Origin: Solibacillus sp040274725
GTDB taxonomy: Bacteria > Bacillota > Bacilli > Bacillales_A > Planococcaceae
Assembly: GCA_040274725.1 (NCBI GenBank)
Contig: JBEMAQ010000003.1
Span: forward strand, 1-64,000
Direction: 5' to 3'
Length of the DNA stretch: 64,000 bases
The notes beneath the pieces were generated by a model. It was not told the DNA's origin, did not search any database, and saw nothing but the letters and a program-made list of their open reading frames with translations. The position numbers and the translations under genes are program-made. Below are positions 17,184 through 24,565 of this stretch, in pieces; position 1 is the first letter of the stretch, and every line of letters begins with the position of its first letter.

Positions 17184-17653
17184 TTATTTCTTTTGCGGAT
17201 AGCTACGTGTAAGAAAAATTTCATTCATTTCCGCATCGTTATAATATACGGTCACGCCAATCGGTTTACGACTAGACAGTTGATATTTTAATGCATCCTC
17301 CACGATGCTAAGCTCAATCATTTTCACACTCACATCCTGCTCAAATAATGTCCAATTTACCGAAAAATGCAGCTCCGTGAAATTTTGATCAAAACGAAAT
17401 TCAACGTACGCTTCTGTTTCGGGACTTACACCGCGCTCTATTTCATATAAAAAAGTTTCAATTGTGCTCCGAAATTCTTGAATCGATTCCATTCGGTCTA
17501 TTTCACTAATAAAGATTACTAATTTTCCGTCCCTAAATTGGTAATCTAAAATACGTTCAGGATCAAAGTTACGAAAATTTTTATTGAGCCAAGTACTAAA
17601 TCCGGAATTTCAATCGCAGATAAGTTTGAATGATTGTTAGAAGGCTTTTCCAT
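17184..17653 (-). pseudogene. Frame-shifted relative of the neighbouring lipoprotein
   Basis: A good start (ATG with GGAGG seven bases upstream) reads MEKPSNNHSNLSAIEIP, but this frame stops after about 35 residues. One base off, from about 17610, the frame continues as SGFSTWLNKNFRNFDPERIL, LDYQFRDGKLVIFISEIDR and then the 102 residues ending SYPQKK. The two parts join naturally, so one frameshift near GAAATTCCGG (about 17600-17615) splits the gene. The C-terminal 90 residues match the adjacent lipoprotein; the N-terminal part lacks a signal peptide. It may be a true pseudogene or a sequencing error; the downstream part could also start at an internal ATG. Confidence 0.65.
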
Positions 17654-17714
17654 CATTACCCCTCCATTTTAAAAAACCTATTAGCATTATACCCCTCCCA
17701 TAAATTTCGCAATC

Positions 17715-17758
17715 AAAAAAGCTGACGGAAAAGTAAAATATTACCCTTCAGTCAGCTC
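17715..17758 (-). terminator. Terminator behind the detached mtaB 3' end
   Basis: AGCTGAC...GTCAGCT stem with a partly paired interior, followed by TTTTTTG on the minus strand. It directly follows the duplicated mtaB end at 17763, so it is probably the original mtaB terminator. Confidence 0.75.
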
Positions 17759-17762
17759 ACTA

Positions 17763-17807
17763 TTATTGCGCTTGCTCTTCTAACGCACGCACAAATTGTC
17801 CTTCATT
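17763..17807 (-). repeat. Direct-repeat copy of the mtaB 3' end (possible attachment-site scar)
   Basis: Encodes EGQFVRALEEQAQ-stop on the minus strand; the real mtaB gene ends EGQFVRVLEEQAQ-stop at 19400-19444. Forty of 45 bases agree by eye. The two copies are in direct orientation and bracket about 1.6 kb of accessory DNA, the arrangement expected of an element that inserts at a gene's 3' end and supplies a replacement end. Confidence 0.8.
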
Positions 17808-17960
17808 TTTTCAATCCACGCTTTAAGTTCATCAACACTCTTTATCCTTCCTTTTATATATTATTCGATGACAATTGGCACACAGAGGTCTCCAATCATT
17901 TTCAAGATTAACATCAACTGCTTCTTGCGATAGTAAAACCATTCGAACAAACTCTTAAGT
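17808..17960 (-). pseudogene. HNH endonuclease C-terminal remnant
   Basis: The minus strand reads EFVRMVLLSQEAVDVNLEND then WRPLCANCHRIIYKRKD, the second half of an HNH nuclease (the LCxNCH zinc/catalytic motif). One frame over it continues KSVDELKAWIEKMK, the usual tail of such proteins, so a frameshift sits near 17850. A stop codon precedes EFVRM and no intact N-terminal half is visible. The remnant runs straight into the displaced mtaB 3' end. HNH proteins of this type are restriction or element-borne nucleases; which one cannot be told. Confidence 0.65.
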
Positions 17961-18064
17961 CACCCAGATAAAGATTTCCCGTTAGAATAAACCATCATTT
18001 CCATCTAACCGCTGTTGTATAATGTATTTTCTTTTATTATCATTTTCTATGAGGTGACGAGAAC

Positions 18065-19060
18065 ATGAAGAAAATTACAAGATTATTAAGTATAGTAGGT
18101 TTAGCATCAGCATTATTACTTTCTACAAACAGTACAGCATCCGCATCAGAAGTACACTACAAAGATGTGAACAAAGAGGACAACTTCTATAAATCTGTTG
18201 AGTACTTACTAGACAAAAATGCAATTAGTAGAACTTTACCGAACTTTAGACCGTACGAAAACATTACTCGCGGTCAATTCGCTAGTATATTCGCAAGGTC
18301 TTATGACAATGAATTTTTTCTAAAGGGTGATTTACGAAAACGTACTTTTGATGATGTTCCTAAATCTCATCAGTTTTATCCATATGTTACTGCGATGGTA
18401 AACTACGCTCTTATGCAGGGCTATCGTGATGGGTCTACATTTGGTATCAATGACTCTTTAACTCGTGGTCAAATGGCAGGGATTCTAGTAAGAGCCTATG
18501 ATATCCCATTAATTGATACAAAGAGTTATAAAGAGCATGGTGGAGTTAAATCAGATATTTTCGATGGCATACAATTTAAAGGTCAGTGGGGTCAAGCAAT
18601 CGCTACGCTTGATAAATTAGGTGTTATGAGTGGATATGGTGATGGAAGCTTCAAACCGAACGAGCCAATTAAGCGTTCACAGTTTGCTAATATGCTTGTT
18701 AAACAAGTAAATGGTCATGATTTGATTGATGAGATCTTCCTTCTTAAAGGTTTAACAAACTTGGGTGTATCAGAAAAGGTTGCGTTAGAGAAAATACAAT
18801 CGCTGAAAGATAACGATGTAATCAACTATGTAACTTCTTATAATCATTATACTTATGATGGTATGCCTAATCATTATCCTAAAATCTTTGTACTGGACAT
18901 TCACAAAGAAGGCGAAGTATTGTTTGAAGATATCAACATAAAAATGGTAGTTTCTAAAAGTTCGATTGACTATTGGAAATTTACCTTCGAAAAGATTGAA
19001 CAACCTACATTGGAAAAATCGACTACCACTCAAGACACAGCTGCAGTTGAAACAAACTAA
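18065..19060 (+). CDS. S-layer-homology (SLH) surface protein
   Basis: 331 residues. A signal peptide (1-28, ending TASASE) is followed by three SLH domains (about 30-80, 94-146, 163-215) with ITRGQFA, LTRGQMA and IKRSQFA in place of the canonical TRAE. SLH triplets bind pyruvylated secondary wall polymer. The C-terminal 115 residues match nothing I recognise and could be the functional part. GAGGTG ribosome binding site at eight bases; a TATAAT element at 18018 and a terminator after the stop make a single-gene unit. It is the only intact gene inside the repeat-flanked island at mtaB, on the opposite strand to the remnants. More AT-rich than its neighbours by eye. Confidence 0.88.
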   Translation: MKKITRLLSIVGLASALLLSTNSTASASEVHYKDVNKEDNFYKSVEYLLDKNAISRTLPNFRPYENITRGQFASIFARSYDNEFFLKGDLRKRTFDDVPKSHQFYPYVTAMVNYALMQGYRDGSTFGINDSLTRGQMAGILVRAYDIPLIDTKSYKEHGGVKSDIFDGIQFKGQWGQAIATLDKLGVMSGYGDGSFKPNEPIKRSQFANMLVKQVNGHDLIDEIFLLKGLTNLGVSEKVALEKIQSLKDNDVINYVTSYNHYTYDGMPNHYPKIFVLDIHKEGEVLFEDINIKMVVSKSSIDYWKFTFEKIEQPTLEKSTTTQDTAAVETN

Positions 19061-19069
19061 TATGTAGTA

Positions 19070-19104
19070 AGAATCCATGAGAAGCGATTTCTCATGGATT
19101 TTTA
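19070..19104 (+). terminator. Terminator after the SLH gene
   Basis: AATCCATGAGAA / TTTCTCATGGATT perfect stem with a GCGA tetraloop and a TTTTTACTT tail. Confidence 0.9.
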
Positions 19105-19130
19105 CTTATTTCACTGTGTCTAAAAGAGCC

Positions 19131-19252
19131 GGATACTATCTGAATAGGTATTTAACGTTCTAGGACGTACATTCAGCGCTTTCTTTGCTAAAATGTAATA
19201 CTCGTTATGCCTTTTCGAATGAAAGCCCTAAATTAGCGCTTTTAATGTTCAT
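19131..19252 (-). pseudogene. Decayed short gene, possibly RecU-like Holliday junction resolvase
   Basis: An ATG with AGGAAG five bases upstream reads MNIKSANLGLSFEKA and then stops. In another frame the sequence continues HNEYYILAKKALNVRPRTLN. Joined, the pattern resembles the start of RecU-type resolvases (ANxGxxFEKAI...NEYYxxxGxAxVxxxPTP), including phage versions. The rest is lost. The match is by eye and weak in the second piece, so identity is uncertain; that it is a decayed coding start is better supported. Confidence 0.35.
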
Positions 19253-19291
19253 ATGAGCTTCCTGTCTTTTTAGGTATCGATTTTAGCGCAT

Positions 19292-19346
19292 AAAAAAATG
19301 TCACTCCTCTCAAGATTTTTTTAGTAATCTCAAGAAAAGTGACATC
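19292..19346 (-). terminator. Terminator after mtaB
   Basis: ATGTCACT-xxx-CTTGAGATT pairs with AATCTTGAG-xxx-AGTGACAT and is followed by TTTTTTTATG on the minus strand. It is the present terminator of mtaB, different from the one behind the displaced 3' copy at 17763. Confidence 0.85.
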
Positions 19347-19399
19347 TAACTTTTTTGCTCTAATTTGTTAGGTATTTAACTAGACGTTTGTATATCTTC

Positions 19400-20749
19400 T
19401 TATTGCGCCTGTTCTTCTAAAACACGCACAAATTGTCCTTCGTTATACGGATAGCCTGCTTGTGTAATTTTGACTTTCACAAGCTGACCAATCAGTTCTT
19501 CCGTGCCTTCGAACACAATTTTCAAGTAGTTTGTTGTGTAACCAACAAGCTTCCCTTCCATATTGCCCTCTTTCATTTGCTCTTCCGGAATCACTTCAAG
19601 AACATCACCTTCAAAGCGTGAGGCATACTCTTTTGCTAATTGGTCATTCAATGCAATAAGACGGTGTACGCGCTCGTTTTTAATCTCTTCGTCGATTTGG
19701 TCGTCCATACGTGCTGCAGGTGTACCGATACGTTGAGAGAACGGGAATACGTGTAGTTCAGAGAATTTGTGGTCGCGAATAAAGTTATACGTTTCCATAA
19801 ACTCTTCCTCTGTCTCACCTGGGAAACCAACGATGACGTCAGATGTTACCGCTAAATCTGGTAAGGCTTCTGCAAGCTTCGTAATACGCTCTGAGAAGAA
19901 TGCCATCGTATATTTACGACGCATACGCTTCAGTACTGTATCAGAGCCTGACTGAATCGGAATGTGTAAATGGTTGACAACGATGTTCGAGTTACGCAAT
20001 ACGTCAATGACTTCATCTGTTAATTGAGACGCTTCAATTGAAGAAATACGCAGGCGTTTCAGTCCTGGTACTTGCTCCTCTAAATCACGTAGTAATTGCG
20101 CTAAATTGTAATCTTTCAGGTCTTGACCATAACCACCTGTGTGGATACCTGTTAATACGATTTCAAAATAGCCTGCTTCAACTAATTGTTTCGCTTGGCG
20201 AATGACTTCTTGTGGATCACGAGAACGCATTAGTCCACGCGCCCAAGGGATAATACAAAATGTACAGAAGTTGTTACAGCCTTCTTGAATTTTTAATGAT
20301 GCGCGTGTACGGTCTGTGAAATACGGTACATCCAGTTCCTCATATGTACGGTTTTTCATAATGTTACGTACAGCGTTAATTGGCTGACGCTCTTCGCGGT
20401 ATTGGTCGATTAAACCAAGCATTTTGTGACGGTCCTGTGTGCCGACAACAACGTCTACACCCGGAATCGCCATAATTTCTGCTGGTGACGTTTGCGCGTA
20501 GCAGCCTGTTACACAAATCACTGCATCCGGATTTTGGCGAATCGCACGACGGATTACTTGACGTGATTTTTTATCTCCAGTGTTTGTTACCGTACATGTA
20601 TTAATCACATAAACGTCCGCATGCTTTTCAAACTCGACACGCTCGTAGCCTTGCTCTTTAAAAAGCTGCCAAATCGCTTCTGTTTCATAATGGTTTACTT
20701 TACACCCTAAAGTATGTAGAGATACGGTTTTTGGGGTCTCGTAACTCAT
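19400..20749 (-). CDS. mtaB: tRNA t6A37 methylthiotransferase MtaB (YqeV)
   Basis: 449 residues. The N-terminal cluster ligands C16, C52 and C83, the radical-SAM C158-C162-C165 (CNNFCTFC) and a C-terminal TRAM domain are all present. It turns t6A into ms2t6A at position 37 of ANN-decoding tRNAs. In Bacillus it is the last gene of the dnaK operon; here it is separated from rsmE by a carotenoid gene and terminators. Its last 45 bases occur again 1.6 kb downstream as a direct repeat. Confidence 0.96.
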   Translation of the reverse strand: MSYETPKTVSLHTLGCKVNHYETEAIWQLFKEQGYERVEFEKHADVYVINTCTVTNTGDKKSRQVIRRAIRQNPDAVICVTGCYAQTSPAEIMAIPGVDVVVGTQDRHKMLGLIDQYREERQPINAVRNIMKNRTYEELDVPYFTDRTRASLKIQEGCNNFCTFCIIPWARGLMRSRDPQEVIRQAKQLVEAGYFEIVLTGIHTGGYGQDLKDYNLAQLLRDLEEQVPGLKRLRISSIEASQLTDEVIDVLRNSNIVVNHLHIPIQSGSDTVLKRMRRKYTMAFFSERITKLAEALPDLAVTSDVIVGFPGETEEEFMETYNFIRDHKFSELHVFPFSQRIGTPAARMDDQIDEEIKNERVHRLIALNDQLAKEYASRFEGDVLEVIPEEQMKEGNMEGKLVGYTTNYLKIVFEGTEELIGQLVKVKITQAGYPYNEGQFVRVLEEQAQ

Positions 20750-20897
20750 ATTTATATCATCCTTTCACGGTTTCACTTCAAAAATATTCAACGTGTTTTA
20801 TAATAGCACAAATCCCAAGAATAAGCCTATTTTTTTGACTTTCCAAATTTAATCATTATAGAATAAAAGCGTTTTTCTAATCGACATCTAGAGAAAA

Positions 20898-20938
20898 AGC
20901 AAAAACTGCACCACCCAAAAAGAATGGTACAGTATTCG
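20898..20938 (-). terminator. Terminator after the carotenoid desaturase gene
   Basis: ACTG-x-ACCA / TGGT-x-CAGT stem followed on the minus strand by TTTTTGCTTTTTC, immediately after the stop codon. Confidence 0.75.
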
Positions 20939-22513
20939 TTATGAATTCGACTGGATTGCTGCGACGCGGTTTGATACTTTGGTAGCCGGGGTATTTGGTA
21001 ACGCTACATCTGGCAATGGCTTCACTGGGTAAAGTGGCTTTTTATGCTCAGCTAAAATGCTATTTGCGGTAATACGCGCCGATTCAATAATGATTGGCAA
21101 GCCACTACCTGGATGCGTGCCTCCCCCTACTAGCCAGCAATGCTCTAGTTCCTCGAATTTATTGCGTGGGCGGAAAGCAAGCATTTGTGTGAGCTGATGC
21201 CCTAGATTAAATATTGCGCCTTTATATACATTCATATCTCTCTCCCACTGCTTTGGTGAGATGATGCGCTCCTCTTCAATATAGTCACGAATATCCGCAA
21301 CGCCTAGCTTTTCTGACACCATATTCAAAATCAACTCTCGAAACGGTACCTCCGTCTCTTCCCAATCGATGCCACTTGTGTTATTTGGAACAGGTACTAA
21401 AATATAAAGCGTCGATTTCCCTGCCGGTGCAACCGTCTCATCTGTCACCACTGCATTTTGAATGTAGAGAGAGGGGTCATCTGATAACAATTTAGCATTC
21501 GTGATTTCCTCTACATTTTTCTTATAGTCCTTCGCAAACCAAATCGTATGATGCGGTAGATCAAAGCGCTTGTTCACACCTAGATAGAGCATAAACGTCG
21601 AGCATGATAGCGGCTTTTTCTCCAATTTTTCAGGTGTATATTTTTTCAGAATACCTGGCGGGACTAAATGTGACATGACATGGCCAAAATCACCATTAAT
21701 GACGACCTCATCCGCAAAAATGTGTGTGCCATTTTCTAATTCAAAGCCCTTTACCGTTTTCTGCTCTACAATGACTTGCTTGACACCATTATTTACATGA
21801 ATGCGCCCACCTAACTCCTCTACAACAGCTGCCATTGCCTTTGTGAGTCGATTTAAGCCGCCCTTCACATGATACACGCCGTACGCATGCTCAATATACG
21901 AAAGAATCGAGAACGCACCTGGACTGTCCCACGGCGACATACCTAAATATTTCGATTGGAATGTAAACGAAAGCTGCAATTCTTCGTCCTTATAAAACTT
22001 CGATAATGTATCGACTAACGATTTACCAATCTCTAACTCTCCTACCGCTTTTACTACATGTGGCTTTAGCATATCTGTAAAGCGATTCATCGGCGATTGC
22101 AGCACAGGCGCGAGCACCTCTAGCTTTTTCTTCGTGTCGCGCATATAGCGCTCATAGCCGCCTGTATTACCAGGGAATAATTCATCAATTTGGCGAATCA
22201 TTTCATCTGCATCGCGTGTCACATTCAATTTTTTATCGTGGAAAATAAGCTGATACATCGGGTTTAAATCATATAACTCTACATAATCTTGTAATTTGCG
22301 ACCTGTTAATTCAAATATTTCCTCTGCAATATACAGCATATTTAAAAATGTAGGACCCATATCAAATTTATAATCACCTAATTGAATTTGGCTCGTGCGT
22401 CCACCAACATGTGGCTGCTTTTCATAAACATCTACTTCATACCCTTTATGTGCAAGTAGCATGGCTACCGCTAATCCACCTGGCCCGGCTCCTAATACAG
22501 CAATCTTTTTCAT
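20939..22513 (-). CDS. Carotenoid desaturase, CrtN/CrtI (phytoene desaturase) family
   Basis: 524 residues from the ATG preceded by GGAGGAG. The N-terminal dinucleotide fold is GAGPGGL (8-14) followed by E-K and GGRTS; the C-terminal FAD signature is LVGGGTHPGSGLP. Family members desaturate or oxidise C30/C40 carotenoid precursors at the membrane. CrtN (4,4'-diapophytoene desaturase) is plausible for a Bacillales species, but CrtP-type oxidase cannot be excluded. No crtM or other pigment gene adjoins, so it needs partners elsewhere. It interrupts the usual rsmE-mtaB linkage and is an autonomous unit with its own operator-like leader and terminator. Confidence 0.85.
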   Translation of the reverse strand: MKKIAVLGAGPGGLAVAMLLAHKGYEVDVYEKQPHVGGRTSQIQLGDYKFDMGPTFLNMLYIAEEIFELTGRKLQDYVELYDLNPMYQLIFHDKKLNVTRDADEMIRQIDELFPGNTGGYERYMRDTKKKLEVLAPVLQSPMNRFTDMLKPHVVKAVGELEIGKSLVDTLSKFYKDEELQLSFTFQSKYLGMSPWDSPGAFSILSYIEHAYGVYHVKGGLNRLTKAMAAVVEELGGRIHVNNGVKQVIVEQKTVKGFELENGTHIFADEVVINGDFGHVMSHLVPPGILKKYTPEKLEKKPLSCSTFMLYLGVNKRFDLPHHTIWFAKDYKKNVEEITNAKLLSDDPSLYIQNAVVTDETVAPAGKSTLYILVPVPNNTSGIDWEETEVPFRELILNMVSEKLGVADIRDYIEEERIISPKQWERDMNVYKGAIFNLGHQLTQMLAFRPRNKFEELEHCWLVGGGTHPGSGLPIIIESARITANSILAEHKKPLYPVKPLPDVALPNTPATKVSNRVAAIQSNS

Positions 22514-22530
22514 CTTTGCTCCTCCTTCAT

Positions 22531-22590
22531 CATACAAACATTATACAAAAAAACAATTATACATTTATAAGTTATACAAAGATTATACAA
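22531..22590 (-). promoter_or_regulatory. Tandem nTnTACAn array upstream of the carotenoid gene (CarH/LitR-like operator)
   Basis: Five TACA cores start at 22533, 22544, 22560, 22575 and 22586 on the plus strand. Each fits the direct-repeat consensus nTnTACAn of the B12-dependent photoreceptor repressor CarH. The outer pairs are spaced exactly 11 bp, the CarH period; the middle gaps are 16 and 15. Read on the minus strand the same boxes give several TATAAT-like -10 elements, so a repressor bound here would cover the promoter. No regulator gene lies in the window. Confidence 0.5.
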
Positions 22591-22711
22591 TTAAAGAGTA
22601 GCATTTCGCAATTAAATAGCCATTTTTTTCTTAAACTTAAAATAAATTTGTATTTTCTGCATAAGGAATCGTAAAGTTATAAATGTTTACTCTTCTCTTA
22701 TTCACCAAAAA

Positions 22712-22756
22712 AGCTTGTACAAAACGCCTTTATCTAGGCATTTTGTACAAGCTTCA
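22712..22756 (-). terminator. Terminator after rsmE
   Basis: AAGCTTGTACAAAA-GCCT / AGGC-TTTTGTACAAGCTT stem with a short loop and TTTTTTGG on the minus strand. Very strong; it isolates rsmE from the carotenoid gene. Confidence 0.92.
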
Positions 22757-22759
22757 AAT

Positions 22760-23503
22760 TTATTCTAGTTCATATGAGATTGCTGACAGCGCATAAAGCG
22801 GTGCTGTTTCCGCGCGTAAAATGCGTGGTCCAAGTGACATCGTCTCAGCACCAGCGGCGAGCATCGCCTCTGATTCTTTTCTCGAAATCCCACCTTCTGG
22901 ACCGAAAATACACAAAATGTTTTTCGCTTGTTGCATGGCTGCCTGCTTCAGCTTCTGTGAAAACTTCGTTCGATTTTCAACTTTCGCATCTTCCTCATCT
23001 GCAATAAATACTGCGTCATACTGAGCAAATGTGGCAATGAGCTGCTTAAAACTAACAGGACTTAACACTTGCGGCACATGCGTACGATGTGACTGCTCCG
23101 CTGCTTCAAGTGCAATCTTTTGCAGGCGCTCCTGATTTTTCTTGCCCTTTTTATCATCCCATTTGACAATCGAGCGTTCTGCTGCAAATGGTACAAGTGT
23201 GTGCATCCCAAGTTCTGTACCCTTTTGTGTAATAAGCTCTAGCTTATCCCCTTTTGGCAAGCCACAAGCAATCGTTACTTGAACAGGCATTTCTGGAGAC
23301 GGAATGATTTTTCCCGTTTGACGCACCACGACATCCTGCTCAAGCTCGGTAATTTCGCATACATGGGCTTCATTGTCGGCAACAACAATGATTTCATCCC
23401 CCACATTCATACGCATTACCTTACTAATATGACGAGCACTATCGCCGGTTAAACTTGTTTCATTTGCCTCATTAAAGGCTATATCTGAAAAATAACGTTG
23501 CAT
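22760..23503 (-). CDS. rsmE: 16S rRNA m3U1498 methyltransferase RsmE
   Basis: 247 residues from the ATG giving MQRYFSDIAF; another ATG and a TTG lie directly upstream, and AGGAGG is five to eight bases before the pair of ATGs. An N-terminal PUA-like part is followed by the SPOUT knot with GPEGGISRKE and LGPRILRAET near the end. It methylates the decoding region of 16S rRNA. A terminator between prmA and this gene means it may not be a simple member of the heat-shock operon as in Bacillus. Confidence 0.95.
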   Translation of the reverse strand: MQRYFSDIAFNEANETSLTGDSARHISKVMRMNVGDEIIVVADNEAHVCEITELEQDVVVRQTGKIIPSPEMPVQVTIACGLPKGDKLELITQKGTELGMHTLVPFAAERSIVKWDDKKGKKNQERLQKIALEAAEQSHRTHVPQVLSPVSFKQLIATFAQYDAVFIADEEDAKVENRTKFSQKLKQAAMQQAKNILCIFGPEGGISRKESEAMLAAGAETMSLGPRILRAETAPLYALSAISYELE

Positions 23504-23526
23504 CATCAAACCTCCTTTAAAATTGA

Positions 23527-23567
23527 AAAAACAACAGCTACAAAAAGTCGTAGCTGCTGTTGTCTTT
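23527..23567 (-). terminator. Terminator between prmA and rsmE
   Basis: ACAACAGC-xx-CTAC / GTAG-CTGTTGT stem followed on the minus strand by TTTTTTC. It closes the hrcA-grpE-dnaK-dnaJ-prmA unit before rsmE. Confidence 0.85.
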
Positions 23568-23570
23568 TAC

Positions 23571-24515
23571 TTACGGACGACGAGAAATAATCGCTACCCA
23601 GTCTTCCATCATTAACACTTCTTCAATGATGAAGCCTGACTTTTCAAGCGCCTCTTTTACATCCTCTTTTTTCGCGCCGATAATACCAGACGTTACATAC
23701 AGTCCACCTGGCTTAACGATTGAGTAGGCATCATCTGTAAACGTCATAATGATTTCTGCTAAAATATTTGCTACAACAACATCTGCCGGCTCTTTTACTG
23801 TATCAAGTAAATTACCGTGGAATACTTCAACTTTATGATCTACTTTGTTCAGTGCAATATTTTCACGCGCTGCTGTTACCGCTACTTCATCTAGGTCAAG
23901 CGCGTGCACAGTTTTCGCACCTAGCATAGCCGCTCCGATCGATAACACACCAGAACCTGTACCAACGTCGATTACTTGATCGCCGTTCTTTACAACCTTT
24001 TCTAACGCTTGTAAGCACATCACCGTTGTCGGGTGTGTCCCTGTACCAAAAGCCATCCCTGGGTCAAGCTCGATGATTAGCTCATCTGTGCTAACGGGTG
24101 TGTAATCTTCCCAAGTCGGCACAATTGTAAAGCGCTCTGAAATTTTTACTGGGTGATAGTACTGTTTCCAAGCTGTTGCCCAGTCTTCTTCGTCTACCTC
24201 ACACATTGTGAACACACTTTCACCAATATTAATATCGAAATTCACAAGGTTGGCAATTGCAAGTTTGATTTCTTCAACTGTTTCCGCTAAAAAGCTTGTT
24301 GTTGATAAATACGCTTTGACAATAACACCGTTTTTCGGAAAATCATCTGGGTTTAGTGCATAAATTTCACCAAAACGGTCGATTCGTTCCTTATCTAATT
24401 CCTTTGAATCTTCAATTACAACGCCGCTCGCGCCGGCCTCATGTAAAATATTTGTTACTGCATCTACCGCTTCATGCGTTGTCAAAACCGATAATTCAGT
24501 CCATTTCACTTGCAA
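23571..24515 (-). CDS. prmA: Ribosomal protein L11 methyltransferase
   Basis: 314 residues. An N-terminal substrate-recognition domain is followed by a class I SAM domain with VIDVGTGSGVLSIGAA and the NILAEI motif. It trimethylates L11. The TTG start has GGAG seven bases upstream. Placement after dnaJ is the Bacillus order (yqeT). Stop followed by a strong terminator. Confidence 0.95.
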   Translation of the reverse strand: MQVKWTELSVLTTHEAVDAVTNILHEAGASGVVIEDSKELDKERIDRFGEIYALNPDDFPKNGVIVKAYLSTTSFLAETVEEIKLAIANLVNFDINIGESVFTMCEVDEEDWATAWKQYYHPVKISERFTIVPTWEDYTPVSTDELIIELDPGMAFGTGTHPTTVMCLQALEKVVKNGDQVIDVGTGSGVLSIGAAMLGAKTVHALDLDEVAVTAARENIALNKVDHKVEVFHGNLLDTVKEPADVVVANILAEIIMTFTDDAYSIVKPGGLYVTSGIIGAKKEDVKEALEKSGFIIEEVLMMEDWVAIISRRP

Positions 24516-24565
24516 TGCACACTCCTCTTTATTGTCGGGGCTAATTAGGCGCTTTCACACTTTTA

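Noticed and set aside
17656..19400. Intact insertion sequence or prophage at mtaB
   Set aside because: No intact transposase or integrase, no terminal inverted repeats; only remnants, one SLH gene and the duplicated gene end.
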